Below, one piece after another: positions 22,101-34,028 of a DNA stretch of 64,000 bases (positions are counted from its first letter, which is position 1; each line of letters opens with the position of its first letter). The position numbers were made by a program, and so were the translations under genes. Under the pieces are notes generated by a model. The model made no database searches, was not told where the DNA came from, and was given only the letters and a program-made list of their open reading frames with translations. The stretch spans positions 221,160,296-221,224,295 of the forward strand of contig CM022301.1 in NCBI GenBank assembly GCA_011799875.1, written 5' to 3'. Source of the DNA: Thinopyrum elongatum. Its lineage: Eukaryota > Streptophyta > Magnoliopsida > Poales > Poaceae.

Positions 22101-23218
22101 GGTGCGTGAAGTGGTGCTGCGGGCTCCTGCGAGTGCGGCGAAGACGATGGCGTGCTCGGAATCGGGCCAATGTGGCTGTGGCCACGACGGCAATGTGCAG
22201 AGGCGGCGGCGGGTGCGGCCGAGCTCGATGCAGTCGAAGCAGGGCTCGAGAGCGAGAACGGGAAAGATGGGGAGGTAGCTGAGCTCACGGCGGTCACGAC
22301 GAAGCAGTCGGCAAGGTCGGGGACGAGCCGGAGCAAGCGGGGCGGCGAGATGGATCTCCGACAACGGGCGTTGAAGACGAGGTCGGTGCGGTGGCTTCAG
22401 GGTGATCGAGCGCTCGGGGCTCGGTCTGCTCGACGGAGAGGACGGTGGCGGAGCTGCTGGACAGGGTGGGGCGACGAGGATGCGACGGTGGCCTCGGTTA
22501 CGTCGGCGGTGCGGCTACGGCTGCGTCGGCCATGGTGGGGAGAGAGCGAGAGAGAGGCGCAGGGGGGAGAATGAGGTGTCCAAGGGGTCGAGGCGACGAC
22601 GTGGAGGACGTCCAGGCGTCCAGCGGCTCGAGCGGCAAGCAGCTGGTGCCGTGGCGAGCTCGCGCACGCTGGCGTCACCTCCCTGCCTGCCTGGCGGGGA
22701 CGAAGCAGCTGGCTAGCATGGGCCAGCACAGTGCTGGGCCGCCAGGTGGGCCGGCTGGTGGCTTTGCCAGGTAAGTTTGTTTTCCCTTTTATTTCTGTTT
22801 TCTTTATTTTTGCAAGTTTGTGGCTTTTCTAGAAATACCTAGGCACTTTCAAAAATCACCAAACTGCTCATGCCCACTGTATAGAGTATATCCAACATGG
22901 AACATTTTAGTTTGGGATTATTTGGACATTTAAAATATTTACTAGCATTTAAATGCCCAAATGCAAGTTACATATGATTTAATTCAATGACCTTATGATG
23001 ACCTAGAAAAATGTGAACCAGTTTTGGTAGAGGTTCTAACCCAAGACAAAAATGATGGACATTTTAGAAGGGCATTTCAGGTTCATTGAAAAAGATTTTA
23101 GTAAACCCTAGTTGTTTCCAGGGGGGGTGCTGGGGGTTCTATCATCCCCATTTCAAGTTTCTGGAAAAGTTTAAACATGATGCAACACTTTAATGCATGA
23201 ACTAGCTAGGGTGTGACA
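19142..23218 (-). repeat. Element C 5' LTR (right)
   Basis: 4077 bp, almost identical to the left copy. It provides the promoter for the element, transcribed leftward. The same GC-rich block lies at about 21840-22770. I could not place a TATA box with confidence. Confidence 0.9.
21671..21866 (-). promoter_or_regulatory. Cluster of TGACG and TTGACC motifs in the element C LTR
   Basis: On the plus strand GCGTCA (21671), ACGTCA (21682) and GATGTCA (about 21691) lie within 30 bp; they are TGACG-type bZIP sites in either orientation. GGTCAA occurs at about 21703, 21722, 21848 and 21859, which is TTGACC (W-box core) on the sense strand of the element. The same cluster is present in the left LTR at 11597-11790. 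Regulatory use is inference from known plant motifs. Confidence 0.4.
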
Positions 23219-25743
23219 CTTCCCCATTCACCCCTTATTGCGGGGCTTGCTGGAATTTTACGGGATCCAGCTTCACCACCTCACCCCTGGATCCATAATG
23301 CACATCTCCGGCTTCGTCGCCCTTTGCGAGATGTTCTTGGGCTGTGAGGCTCATTTCGAGTTATGAAGGAAATATTTCTGCCTCGCCCCCCTTACCTGTG
23401 GGGGGTCAATTTTTGAAGTAGGCGGAGCCGAGGTATGGCGTATAGCTGGGACGGGGTATCCTATTGGGACCCCGAAGAAAGATTCCAAAGAGTGGACCTC
23501 GGAATGGTTTTATATCGAAGACGTTCCCCTATCTGAGCCAGTTCGGAGGGGTCTGCCCAAATATTCGGATGCTCCTCTAAAGAAGCGGTTCAACTGGCAC
23601 CAAAAACCCTTCCCAAGAAGAAAGTGCCGAGGTGCTGCACTTGGCCGCCAAGGTTCGGCTGCTGGCCCACAGCAAGTTAACCATTGTTGACGTGATGGCC
23701 ACCTCCATCGCTCGGTGTGTACAACCTCTTCAACAAAGGATGCACCCCCTGTGGTGCTATACAAGGACAAACGATGTGACCCATTACAAGCGGCAGGGGC
23801 TAGATAACCAGGCGGCAATGGCTGCCCTACTAGCCAATCTCTTCAAAGGAGAAGAAGAAGAGTTTGCCCGTTTGAGGAGTAGGGACGGTTATGCGAGCTA
23901 TAACCCCATAGAATGGGTAAGTTAAACTTTTCGTTTCACAGTCCGAACATTTCATCCGTATACTAACCGGATCTACTATCTTTCTGAACAGAATTGGAGG
24001 CGCCAAGTCGAGTCCATCAGCTGCCCTTCTCCTCAACGGGAGAGCCATTCCCGTGACGATGACCCGGGATTTCATCATGACCCGGAGATATCCATTGATT
24101 TCTAGGATGGGGTCTTTTTCCAGGAAAGCCTTGACGGTACCAAGGTGGCCCTCATAGCCGATCACCCTGGGGCCCTTCCCTCTTCCGTTGTAAGTAGAAA
24201 GAAGGCCTCTTCCCGAATGGGGCATTTGCCTCGCGCCACTCCAAGTATGCTGACTTCTACTACCAAGGGTCGCCGCACCGCGCGTCGAACACCAACGGGA
24301 GCGGCTCCGAATGCATCGGCATCGGCCAATAACGGAGCTTCCAAGTGTAAGTCAACTGCGGGAGCTACATCGACCGCACCTTCGGCCAAAAGGTAGTATA
24401 TCTAAGATTATAGTCAGGTCATTGTTAATGTTGCCACCACAGGTACCCTTAACATTACTGAGACCTGTAGAAGAAGGGCACCACCACCACCGTCCGAAGA
24501 CGTCCAGGAGGTGTTAGGGCATAATCCCGGACTTGGGTCCTTGCTGCGGGCCGGGGTCAATGCGGAAGATGCTGTCGTAGACCCGCCTCTGGAGGATCCT
24601 GGGGATGTCTCGATTACCAATTCCGAAGTTGAAAGTGTGATGAATCACCGATGGTAGAGGGAATCCTTGTGCCACATCGCTTTTTCTGATAAGGAATTCA
24701 ATGTGTTTAACTCGGTGGATGCATACCTCGGAGCAGCCCGAACAGGTCTTGAGGGGATTGCCAACCTCCTGTCCACCAACATGCAGTTACGAGATTGGTT
24801 TTAAAAATCAAACATAAATTCTAACCCAGTAGCCCCCGAGCCTTGATTCAGGCGGGACGGTCGAGTTAAGGATCTGTAAGTATATGTATTTTTGATATTT
24901 TGTAGGCTTCGAGGGAACAGAATAAGAAACTGTCCGAGGACCTCGAGCTGAACTGAACACAGTTGGCTAATGCAAAAGCCGAACTGGAGGCGGTCAAGAA
25001 ATTCACCAGCGAAGCCCATGGTGAGGGAAAAAGCTTTAGAATGCATGAATTATTTAGGGTACCTTGTTTAACACAAGCTTCCCTTATAACAGCTGAATCC
25101 ATAGGTCAACTACAAAAGGACCTGGACGTGGCCAGAGAATCTCAGAGGTACGCCGAGTCACAGACGAAGCTGGCCGCCGAGTACTGACGCGAGGCCATGA
25201 GGAAAAGAACAAAATGAAGGCGGAAAACCAACAACAGGCCAAAGAAATCGAGAGTTTGAAAACTCAATTGGCGCAAGCCGTTGAGGAGAACCAAAGATTG
25301 AAAGGCGGCATGTTTGGTAGGTGATATTGCAACTTATGTGCACGTAGATATTCATAGTGTCTTCTTGTAAAGGACATGCGATGCCTTGTACTAGGTCTCC
25401 TGACCGGGCGGCCCGAAGAAGAGGTCAACTCATTTGGAGGGAACCTTTTAAAGGAGCTGTCCATTGTGCACGAGAGAGCTCGGAAAGCCATGAATAGCAA
25501 GGTCAAGGCGTTATGGCCGACTGAGAAACCTCCAGAAGGGATGGCCGAATTGGCCAACCATTTCAAAGGAGCTCGGCGTCGTTTTGAGTTATGGAAGATA
25601 TCGGCTTGCCAAGAAGGAGCGCGCGAGGCCTGGGCGATGGTGAACACCCGGTTTACCAAACTCAAGCTAGAGCGTATGGTCTTGTTGGACCGGTGGGGCC
25701 GGACGGGTAAGAAATACCGCTTCGCCTGGTGTAGGACCAAGTG

Positions 25744-26639
25744 ATGCCTGCTGCTCGGTACTCCCAAGGGGACTGTGCCCTGGATAGCTTGATAGACAAT
25801 ATTGACAAGGAGTAGGGTGCTTGATTCTATGTATCGATGTACTGTACATCAAGCCTTCTCGATCCGCATTGTAAACACTGTCTTAACCGGCCATCGGCTT
25901 CCGCCTCCCCAGCCAGTGGTCGGGGAGTGTTCCGTACTATGTGACCTGAGAAACAGGAAATCACTTCGGGTAACCAGGCAATCTGGCCATTTGGTGTAAA
26001 CAGACAAAAGGGATTGTGGAGAGTTATGTTATATTACTTTTTAACTTAAGAAACATCTTCCGAAGAAAATAGTTCCTCCATGGGTTCCTTTCTTCGGGTT
26101 TGTCATGTTGACCATAGATGTTGTGTCCGGATAACTGTAGTATGCGGGTGTTAGTCATTTTGGGAACCGACCACAGGATTTTGGTGGTGAATACCTAATT
26201 ATTTTCACTTCCCTCGTGGCCGACCCATTATTTTCTTAAGAACGCTAGCTTTCGGCTTCACCCGTCTGAGGTACGTACACGGCTGACCCGGTCGTAGCAA
26301 TTGCAGAGGTGCTCCCTTTACCCCCTAGCCAAACAATCAGGAATGTAGGGGGTAAGCACAAGAGCCATGCAACCCAGCTTGGCCAAAACTTAAGTCAGAT
26401 TGGTGCATATGATGGCTTGAAATGGTACGGGAAGGGTGCAAACACGATAAATATGAATATGTTCACGGAAAGTATATTGATTGGCTTCTTGAAAGGAGCC
26501 CCCAGGTAGATCTGGGTAGTACATTTGAAGATGTATACTTAAAGAGCCTAACATAGTTTGATTTATCTGAACATAGCCCGGGAGGTGGCAACTCCTAAAA
26601 AGTAAAAAGTAAATAACTATAACAAAGAAAATGGTAGTT
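25744..26639. other. Element B interior, no gene recognised
   Basis: This stretch lies between the 3' end of the antisense gene and the 3' end of pol, which converge on it. I see only short frames and no repeat or known motif. It probably held the two 3' untranslated regions. Confidence 0.5.
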
Positions 26640-27581
26640 AAAGGGACGACACCGGACTAGCCGTAGAAGCGCGCAAGCCGAGCTGCGTTCCATGGGTTTG
26701 GTTTGAGGCAATTGTCCACTGGATTGCAAAGACGATATGCTCCTCCTGCTAGTACTTCATCGATTATGAAAGGACCCTCCCATTTGGGCGAGAGCTTATT
26801 CTTCTGCTTCTTAGGTGGGATGGAGGATGAGTTCGCCTACGTTGTATGCCTTTGCCCGAACTTCCCTGCTCTGGTAGCGCCGGGCCTGCTATTGATAAAA
26901 TGCAGAGCGAGCCCGAGCTATGTCGCGCTCTCCTTCTAGGGAGTCCAGGTCGTCCTGCCGATCCAACTCGTCTTCCTTTTATTCGTACATGCGCACTCTA
27001 GGCGCATCGTGGATGAGGTCGCATGGGAGGACTGCCGCTGTGATGTACACCATGAAGAAAGGTGTGAATCCCGTTGATCGGTTGGGGGTGGTGCGCAATC
27101 CCCATAATACAGAGTCGAGCTCCTCTACCCAGTGGCAATTGGATTCCTTCAGGGAACGGACCAAACGAGGCTTTATTCCACTCATGATTAGTCCATTAGC
27201 TCGTTTGACCTGTCCATTGGTCTGCGGGTGATACACCGAAGCGTACTTGAGCTTGATGCCCATGTTAGTGCACCAGGCTTTGACTTCCTGGGCTATAAAA
27301 TTGGATCCATAGTCCGTGATTATGCTATGGGGAACACCGTAACGGTGTGCCACGCCGGATATAAAGTCGATGACTGGTCCGGACTTTGCTGAGGTTACTG
27401 GTTTTGCCTCGATCCATTTAGAGAATTTGTCGCCCATAACCAGCAAGTATTTTTTTCTTGGTCCCCCCTTTAAGTGGTCCGGCCATGTCGAGCCCCCAGA
27501 CCGCAAAAGGCTAGGTGATCGGTATTGTCCGGAGGGACGTGGGGGGCATATGGCTTTGATTTGCAAAAAGCTGGCATCCAA
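26640..27581 (-). pseudogene. Element B integrase core and C-terminus
   Basis: The integrase would insert the element DNA into the chromosome. Core motifs: WGLDMAGP-like start at about 27490 (first Asp) and IITDYGSNF at about 27325 (second Asp). The third catalytic position reads GQVKRANG at about 27225, where Lys replaces the Glu expected in the family. HYGVPHS-like and TTPNRSTGFTPFFMVYI motifs follow. After 26979 the frame breaks and only short C-terminal pieces are readable to about 26640. The Glu to Lys change alone would abolish strand transfer. Confidence 0.82.
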
Positions 27582-28773
27582 CGCAGTGTTGGACTAGAGT
27601 ATGTGCGTCCGCGTGAGCGGTGGGCCAGAAAAACCCTGCTCGGAAGGCTTTGCTTACCAAAGCCCGAGCTGCCGTGTGGTGGCCGCCCATGCCGGCGTGT
27701 ATCTTAGCCAAAAGTTGCTGCCCCTCCTCTTCGGATATGCATCTCTGGAGGACTCCGGTAGTGCTTTTCTTGTACAGCTCACCCTCGTGGACCTTGTAGG
27801 CTTTAGAACGCCAGACTATGCGCCGTGTCTCGATCTGATCACTGGGGAGCTCCTGTTGTAGAAGATAGGCAAGGAAGGGCTTAGTCCATGGTGTGATTAC
27901 CGCCATGACTTCGTGAGCCGAAGGTGTTTCTTCGAGCGCCGAGCCACCGATGATGTCGTCGTCTAGCTCAATTTTTGGAGGGATGATCTGTTCGGGGCCA
28001 TTGGCTGCCGCGTCCTTGTCCCCGTCCTGCCACACCACAGATGTCTTGAAGAGCCGTTCCAAGAAGGTGTTCTTAGGGACTGGGTCATGTTTAGCGCCCA
28101 TGCGAGCGAGGAAATCCACAGTTTGGTTGCTGTCTCTAGAGACATGGTGAAATTCTAACCCTTCGAACCGACCTGATATCTTAAGGATGACATTCCTATA
28201 TGCCGCCATTTTTGGGTCTTTGGCATCAAATCCGTCGTTGACTTGGGAGATGGCGAGGTTAGAGTCTCCCCGCACCTCGAGCCATTGTACGCCCATTGAT
28301 GTTGCCATCCGAAGACCGTGCAACAGGGCCTCGTATTCGGCTACGTTGTTAGAGTCCATGTACATAATCTGTAGGACATACCAAATATTGTCGCCCGTGG
28401 GAGATGTAGGGATCACCCCAGCCCCCAGTCCGACTAACATCTTGGAGCTGTCAAAGTACATTGTCCAATGTGAATATGTACTATATTCCCGGGGGAGCTC
28501 CGCTTCTGTCCATTCGATCCGGAAATCGGCCAACACCTGATATTTGATAGCTCGGCGCGGTTTGTACACAATTTTGAAGGGAAGGAGCTCTATGGCCCAT
28601 TTGGCAATGCGACATGTGGCGTACCTGTTATTAATGATGTCATTCAAGGGTACCTCAGATGCCACTGTTACCGAACACTCTTGAAAATAGTGTCGGAGCT
28701 TACGGGATGTCATAAAAACTGTATAGGCTATCTTCTGATAATGTGGATACCGAGATTTGCATGGGGTAAGCAC
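27511..28773 (-). pseudogene. Element B RNase H, additional archaeal-type RNase H and integrase zinc domain
   Basis: An open 420-codon stretch. It begins with the end of the normal Gypsy RNase H/connection region (SRKLRHYFQ). Next is an additional RNase H of the type typical of Tat elements: MYFDSSK, AEYEALLHGLRMA, VRGDSNLAISQVN, and QTVDFLARMGA give its acidic residues. The linker contains PFLAYLLQQELP. The integrase zinc-binding region (IHAGMGGHH and HCVGCQ) follows. The frame is open here, although gag and RT of the same element are heavily damaged. Confidence 0.85.
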
Positions 28774-29760
28774 TTCTGATACATAGTAGACTGGCTTCTA
28801 CACCCAGAACTAGTGGCCCTCCACTTCTTGTTCTACCACGAGTACCGCTCTCACCATTTGATTCGTGGCCGAGATGTATAATAACATGGGTTCGCCAATG
28901 CCGGGTGCTACAAGTATGGGATTGCCTGCTAGTATTGTTTTTATTTCCTCTAGTGCAGCGGTTGCTTCATTGGTCCACTTGAAGTTTTGGTCTTTTTGAG
29001 CAGTCTGTCGAGTGGCAGTGCCTTTTCACCAAGGCGGGAGATGAAGCGGCTCAGGGCTGCCATGCAGCCTGCCAACTTCTGGACGTGTTTAAGCTCCATG
29101 GGTATTGATAGCTAGGACAAAGCTCGGATTTTAGCTGGATTGGCCTCTATCCCCTTGTGGAAAATAATAAATCCGAGCAGTTTTCTGGCGGGAACTCCTA
29201 AGACGCATTTGTCCCGGTTGAGCCGTATATCGTAAGCCTGCAAATTTTCGAAGGTCTGGCAGAGGTCGTCCACCAACTGGCTGACGTGTTTGGTTTTAAT
29301 AACCACGTCGTCTACATATGCTTCGACTGTTTTGCCGATTTGGTTTTCCAGGCATGTTTGAATCATGCGTTGGTATGTGGCGCCTGTGTTCTTTAACCCG
29401 AAGGGCATTGTGTTGAAGCAGAATGGCCCGTAGGGGGTGATGAATGCGGTTGCGGCTTGGTCGGACTCCATCTTGATTTGATGGTATCCAGAGTACGCGT
29501 CGAGGAAGCATAACGCGTCGTGTCCAGCAGTGGCGTCGATGATCTGTTCTATCCGGGGTAAGGGGAAGGGATCCTTAGGGCAGGCTTTATTTAGGTCTTT
29601 AAAATCAACGCATAGCCGCCAGGATTTATCCTTCTTAGGTACCATGACTAGATTTGCCATCTACTTGGGGTGTTTGATTTCTCGGATGAATCCGGCTTTA
29701 AGTAACTTTGCTAATTCCTCGCCCATGGCTTGATGCTTGGGTTCAGAAAATTGGCGCAAC
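28774..29760 (-). pseudogene. Element B reverse transcriptase
   Basis: The RT copies element RNA into DNA. The best part, 29112-29660, holds VPKKDKSWRLCVDFKDLN, KACPKDPFPLPRI, FLDAYSGYHQI and the catalytic YVDDVVIKT (about 29310-29336), then LLGFIIFHKGIEANP. A stop at about 29662 replaces a Trp codon before MANLV; upstream sequence to about 29760 still shows RT entry motifs. Downstream, 28774-29111 retains HVQKLAGCMAALSRFIS but then carries many stops. Confidence 0.85.
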
Positions 29761-30247
29761 GCCTGTTTGACTGGCTTGAAGCCCTTGATTATGTTCAGCC
29801 TATGCTCCGCTAGTCTTCGTGGGATTCCTGGCATATCGAAAGGGTTCCTGGCAAATATGTCCTAGTTCTCACGCAGGAATGTCCGCAGTGCTTCCTCAAC
29901 TGCGAGGTCCAGATGGGCTCCAATGGATGCTGTTTTACTGGGATCCGTTGGATACACTTGGAATTTGACTATTTCGTCAGCTGGTTTGAACGATGTGGAT
30001 TTTGACCTTTTACCAAGGACCACGTCATCCTTGTCTACCGTTGCATGGAGTGTAATTAATTCCTTGGCTGCAAGAGCCTCGGATAATGCTTCTAGGGCAA
30101 GGAATGCTGTTTTGTTTTCAGCTCGAAGGGCTCTATCCGGATCGCTTGTGTGATCACGCCATTGGGCCTTGGCATTTGGAGTTTTATATACCCGTAATGT
30201 GGTATGGCCTAAAGCCTTCAGAATGCCTCACGCCCCAATAGGGCGTG

Positions 30248-30736
30248 CTATCCTCTATGGAATAGCACAATGTGGAAGAGTAATTCTTTGGACCTATAGT
30301 TCTCGGGAGTGCCGAATACTACGTCCAGAGTGACTCGTCCGGAGCAGCGCGCCTCTCTGCCGGTGATAATTCCTTGAAAGGTAGTGTAGCTTTGTTCGAC
30401 GTGAGATCTGTCGAACTGCATTTTGTCAAGGGTGTCCTGGTTTAGACTGCTGCCTCTGTCCATAAGCACTTTTTTTAGTCTAAAGCCATCCACTATAGGG
30501 TCGAGGACCAGTGCGGCGGTTGCTCGAACGGGGCGGGCCCTTGGTTCATCTTCTTCATTGAAGGTGATTGGTGTATCCGTCCATGAGTTTGTGGCTATAA
30601 CCTGGTGGACTTGGCCGAGCTCTCGAAGGGCCCTTTTCCTCTGATTGTTTGAGGAGAATGTCTCGCAGATCGTTAGGACATCATTGTCGTTGTATGGGGG
30701 TGTTGCTGATCGTCTACCGGGGGGGTGTGAGTCCAA
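30248..30736 (-). pseudogene. Element B aspartic protease
   Basis: The retroviral-type protease would cut Gag-Pol. The active-site loop reads VLMDRGSSLN at about 30448-30478: the Asp is kept, but the following residue is Arg where Gly or Thr is expected, and the hydrophobic residues after the loop are missing. The flap-side sequence FGTPENYRSKELLFHIV is recognisable. The part from 29761 to 30247 shows only broken frames. Confidence 0.7.
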
Positions 30737-32116
30737 GGATAGCTTCGCCGCTCTTGGCCACCTACCTAACCACCCAACAAGCTCGAAGCCTGTGGGTTGG
30801 ATTTGTGTTAAGCAAGCCCGAGTGTATGGGTCATGGTTTGTCTAGTAGCTCATCCAGGACTGTTTTGGGTCCGGCGAGGGATCTGTTCTTCTTTTTGGCG
30901 GGCTCATTTTCGGGCGACCGCCGTGGGTATACGCGTTTTACCTGAGCTTTTCTGGGTTGCTCGGCATGGGTTGATTCCACGCGCATTTGTTGTGCTTTCC
31001 ATGGCGCAATATTTGCGTACCAGGCCCGATAATTTGGTAAAGCTTTGCACGTGGAGACGGGTGAGGGCATTCAAGATTCCTTCGTCCTGGCAGTTGAACC
31101 GAAAGGTCGTTATTATTTCTTGATCGCAGCAATCCGTCATCTTGTCTTTTACGAGGAGGAATCTAGCCGAGTAATGATGGACTGTTTCTCCGTGCTGCTA
31201 CTTGATGTACATCAAGTCCCATACGTCAGGGTTTCCCTAGTTACTTGGGGAGTACTTGACATGGGGGTGGGTGGGAAAAAACTTCGCATTCCAGCGGGTT
31301 GCGTTCCGGAACTTTGGCGGTGGTGTCAAGCACCCTCGGGTTATCCGGTATGCCGAGTTCGGAATCTGGACTGTCTACATACTACGACGCAGATTCGAGG
31401 TCCTGTTTCGAGTCAGGAATTGGTTCCGGGCTCTCTTCAGGGCGAACATCTGACTCCGGGCCCGAAGCCTGGGCGAGACAATCGCCAACCCAGACGCAAC
31501 TTGTTTTTAGCTTTGGTGGCTGCGAGCCCTCGGCCAATTCCTCAATGGTGGCGACGAGGTGTGTAATGGGTGGGATATAAATTTCCCTGTTATTGGGCTT
31601 GTGCCCGATCTGTTCATAGACCGAGGATTGGTAGTGCGAGACTCCCATGGCTCGGATCCGGTCTAGTAGACCGTTCAATGATGAAAGATCTGGCGAGTCT
31701 ATGCCCTTCGAATATTCGGGACTGACCCGTAGCACAGCCGCTCTGGGGACGTTCGAGGTTGTGCCCAGGTGGTGTTCGGTCGGAACTAGCTCGGTCGAAC
31801 TGACGGGGTCTGGCTTTAAGACCGAGCTCCATGTAACATCAGTCCCCATCGGGTTTACCACTCCCGAAGTTAACTCATCGGGATCAGTGAATTTTTCAAG
31901 GGGAGATGAAGGTTTTGATAGAGTAAGATCTCCCCGGGAGTCAGCGGTGAGGTCAAGGTTCCCGAACCTAATCTCCTGGCTGGGGGCGAAGTTTCCAACC
32001 TGGCCGAGGCGGCCGGTCAGATCGGCGCGCAGTACGACACCGCCAAACACAAAAACTTGGCCGAGGACAAAGATGTCCCTGGCGTGGATGGCGTCGTTGA
32101 TGAACAGGCAAACCAT
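30737..32116 (-). pseudogene. Element B gag region
   Basis: A start codon at 32116 lies just inside the 5' LTR. The frame stays open to 31382 (IDSPDLSSLNGLLDRI, THLVATIEELAEG), then breaks into many frames through 30737, where only short Gag-like pieces can be followed. No zinc knuckle could be confirmed. The region from the LTR boundary (32164) to 32116 is the leader; the sense strand after the LTR reads TTGGTGCTTTCATTGAG, a candidate primer site whose tRNA I could not name. Confidence 0.7.
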
Positions 32117-32163
32117 TGATCCTTTCGGTGACCCAACAGTGGAACTCTCAATGAAAGCACCAA

Positions 32164-32513
32164 TGTCGGTGTCAAAACTGGCGGATCTCGGGTAGGGGGT
32201 CCCGAGCTGTGGATCTTGGATCAATGGGGAACAAGGGACGAAGGACACGATGTTTACCCAGGTTCGGGCCCTCTCTAAGAGGTAAAACCCTACATCCTGC
32301 TTGATTATATTGAAGTGTATAGGATGATTACGGAGTCGATCTACCATGAGATCAGATGAACTAAACCCTAGGAGAGTAGGGTGAGGGTTGTTGGTCTAGC
32401 CTCTATGGGCTAAACCCCCTGGTTTATATAGACACCAGGGGTACTAGGGTTACACATAGTCGGTTACAACAAGAGAATAAACATGCCGAATCTTCTATCT
32501 TGACTTGGAGGAC
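32164..32513 (-). repeat. Element B 5' LTR, first part
   Basis: 350 bp aligned with 7961-8315 of the other LTR. It is interrupted by element D at 32514 and continues at 54150. The 5' LTR carries the functional promoter position for leftward transcription. Confidence 0.88.
32421..32430 (-). promoter_or_regulatory. TATA box of element B 5' LTR
   Basis: TATATAAACC on the minus strand. It is conserved at 8218-8226 in the other LTR and is followed within tens of bases by the likely transcription start. The promoter's upstream part is now separated by element D. Confidence 0.55.
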
Positions 32514-34028
32514 TGATAACCCACAAGTATAGGGGATTGTTTGTAGCCTTTTTCGATAAATAAGAGTGTTGAACCCAACGATGAGCTAAAGGTAGAACAA
32601 ATATTCCCTCAAGTTCTATCGACCACCGATACAACTCTATGGACACTTAACGTTTGCTTTACCTAGAACAAGAATAAAACTAGAAGTACTTTGTAGGTAT
32701 GAAGGGATAAGTTTGCAAGATAATAAAGAACGTAAAAATAAAAAGTAGGTGTTGTTCTAATTAAAGTACAATTAAATTAGTATAGTGAGTGTGGATTAGT
32801 AGTGGTAGCATTTGCGTAATTGTCCCTAAGCAATTGACTGCGTTACTAGACAGATAGAAGTTTTTATGTGGGAGAAGCCACTGCTAGCATGTCATCCCTG
32901 ACTTGGAATTCTATGTACTTATGATTGGAACTATTAGCAAGCATCTGCAACTACTAACATTCATTAAGGTAAAACCCAACCATAGCATTAAGATATATAT
33001 TAGTCCCCCTTTAATCCCGTATGCATCAATTCCTATGTTAGGAAGAAGCTTCGGTCACTCTTGCCCTCCAATGCATAGTCCTATCAACATACAACAAACC
33101 CTGAGGTGTGATCCACACGCGCACTCATATGATGGGCACCAAAGGATAGCAACATAACCATAAGAAAATTAAACAAATCATAGCAATTCACCAATTACCG
33201 GTAGGACAACAAAAATCTACTCAAGCATCATAGGATGGCAACACATCATTGGATAATATTATGAAGCATAAAGCACCATGTTCAAGTAGAGGGTATAGCG
33301 GGTTGCGGGAGAGTGGACCGCTATAGATAGATGGGGGAAGGTGATGAAGATGTTTGTGAAGATGACGGAGTTGTTGGAGTAGATCGCCGTCACACGATGA
33401 CTGCCCCGGCAGTGTTCCGGCGCCACTGGGAGAGATGGGGAGAGAGCCCCCCTCCTTCTTCTTCCTTGGCCTCCCCCCTAGATGGGAGGAAGGTTCCCCC
33501 TCTGGTCTATGGCCTTCATTGCGGCGGAGCGGCGAGAGCCCCTCCGAGATTTGATCTCTCTCTCTCTGTTATCTTCCGTTTCACGTTCCGTTTCTTAAAT
33601 TCCCGGAGATCCGTAACTCCGGTTGCGCTGAAATTTTTACACAATTTTTCCATAAATTATCTTTCTTGCGCCCGAAGAAGAGCCCCAACCGACTTACGGG
33701 GAGCCTACAAGACACCTGGGTGCGCCAGGGGGTGCCAGACGCGCCCTGGTGGGTAGTGGAGGTCGTGGGCCTCCGTTTGCATTGATTCCACGTCCAAAAA
33801 ATCACATATATTCCAAAATAATTCTCCATAAATATTTATCGCATTTGGACTTTGTTTGATATGGGTATTCTGCGGAACAAAAAACATGCAATAAATAGGA
33901 ACTGGCGCTGGGCACTGGATCAATATGTTAGTCCAATAAGTCATATAAATTGTTGGCAAAAGTATGTGAAAGTTGTATAATATTGGCATGAAACAATAAA
34001 AAATTATAGATACGACAGAGATGTATCA
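32514..34028 (-). repeat. Element D left LTR
   Basis: 1515 bp from TGATAACCC to GATGTATCA. It is followed by the complement of the purine tract at 34029-34042. About a dozen differences from the right LTR in the first 140 bp. Confidence 0.88.

Larger units (their letters stand above)
9069..23218 (-). mobile_element. Element C: Gypsy chromovirus with 4.07-kb LTRs, minus strand
   Basis: LTRs run TGTCAGGACC...GGGTGTGACA at 9069-13142 and 19142-23218. The target duplication CTTCC is at 9064-9068 and 23219-23223. The primer site matches the 3' end of initiator tRNA-Met. Order on the minus strand: 5' LTR, primer site, leader, an extra ORF, gag, protease, RT, RNase H, integrase, chromodomain, purine tract, 3' LTR. 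The chromodomain and domain order point to the Tekay/Del chromovirus lineage. Four differences in the first ~250 bp of the LTR pair make it the youngest element here. The leader at 18705-19124 and the gap 17583-17930 contain no ORF I can support. Confidence 0.93.
8880..25743 (+). pseudogene. Element B antisense gene: putative gypsy-type transposase domain plus coiled coil, split by element C
   Basis: This gene runs opposite to gag-pol. The domain (Pfam Transposase_28 type, known from antisense ORFs of Tat retrotransposons; function unproven) begins before 9068, and its frame is continuous across the excised element C from 9068 to 23224. Motifs after C: RGLLEFYGIQLHHL, LCEMFLGCEAHFELW, EWFYIEDVPL. 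A GT-AG intron follows at 23917-23991, then an exon with basic and Ser/Ala-rich sequence to 24392, then further intron-like segments with coiled-coil pieces (about 24906-25018 and 25106-25316). The last open segment, 25397-25743, has KALWPTEKPPEGMAELANHF and ends with a stop at 25741-25743. Multiple stops and frame changes show decay. Confidence 0.7.

Noticed and set aside
23224..23916. An independent host gene start near 23224
   Set aside because: The frame continues from 9068 on the other side of element C, so it is the interrupted antisense gene of element B.
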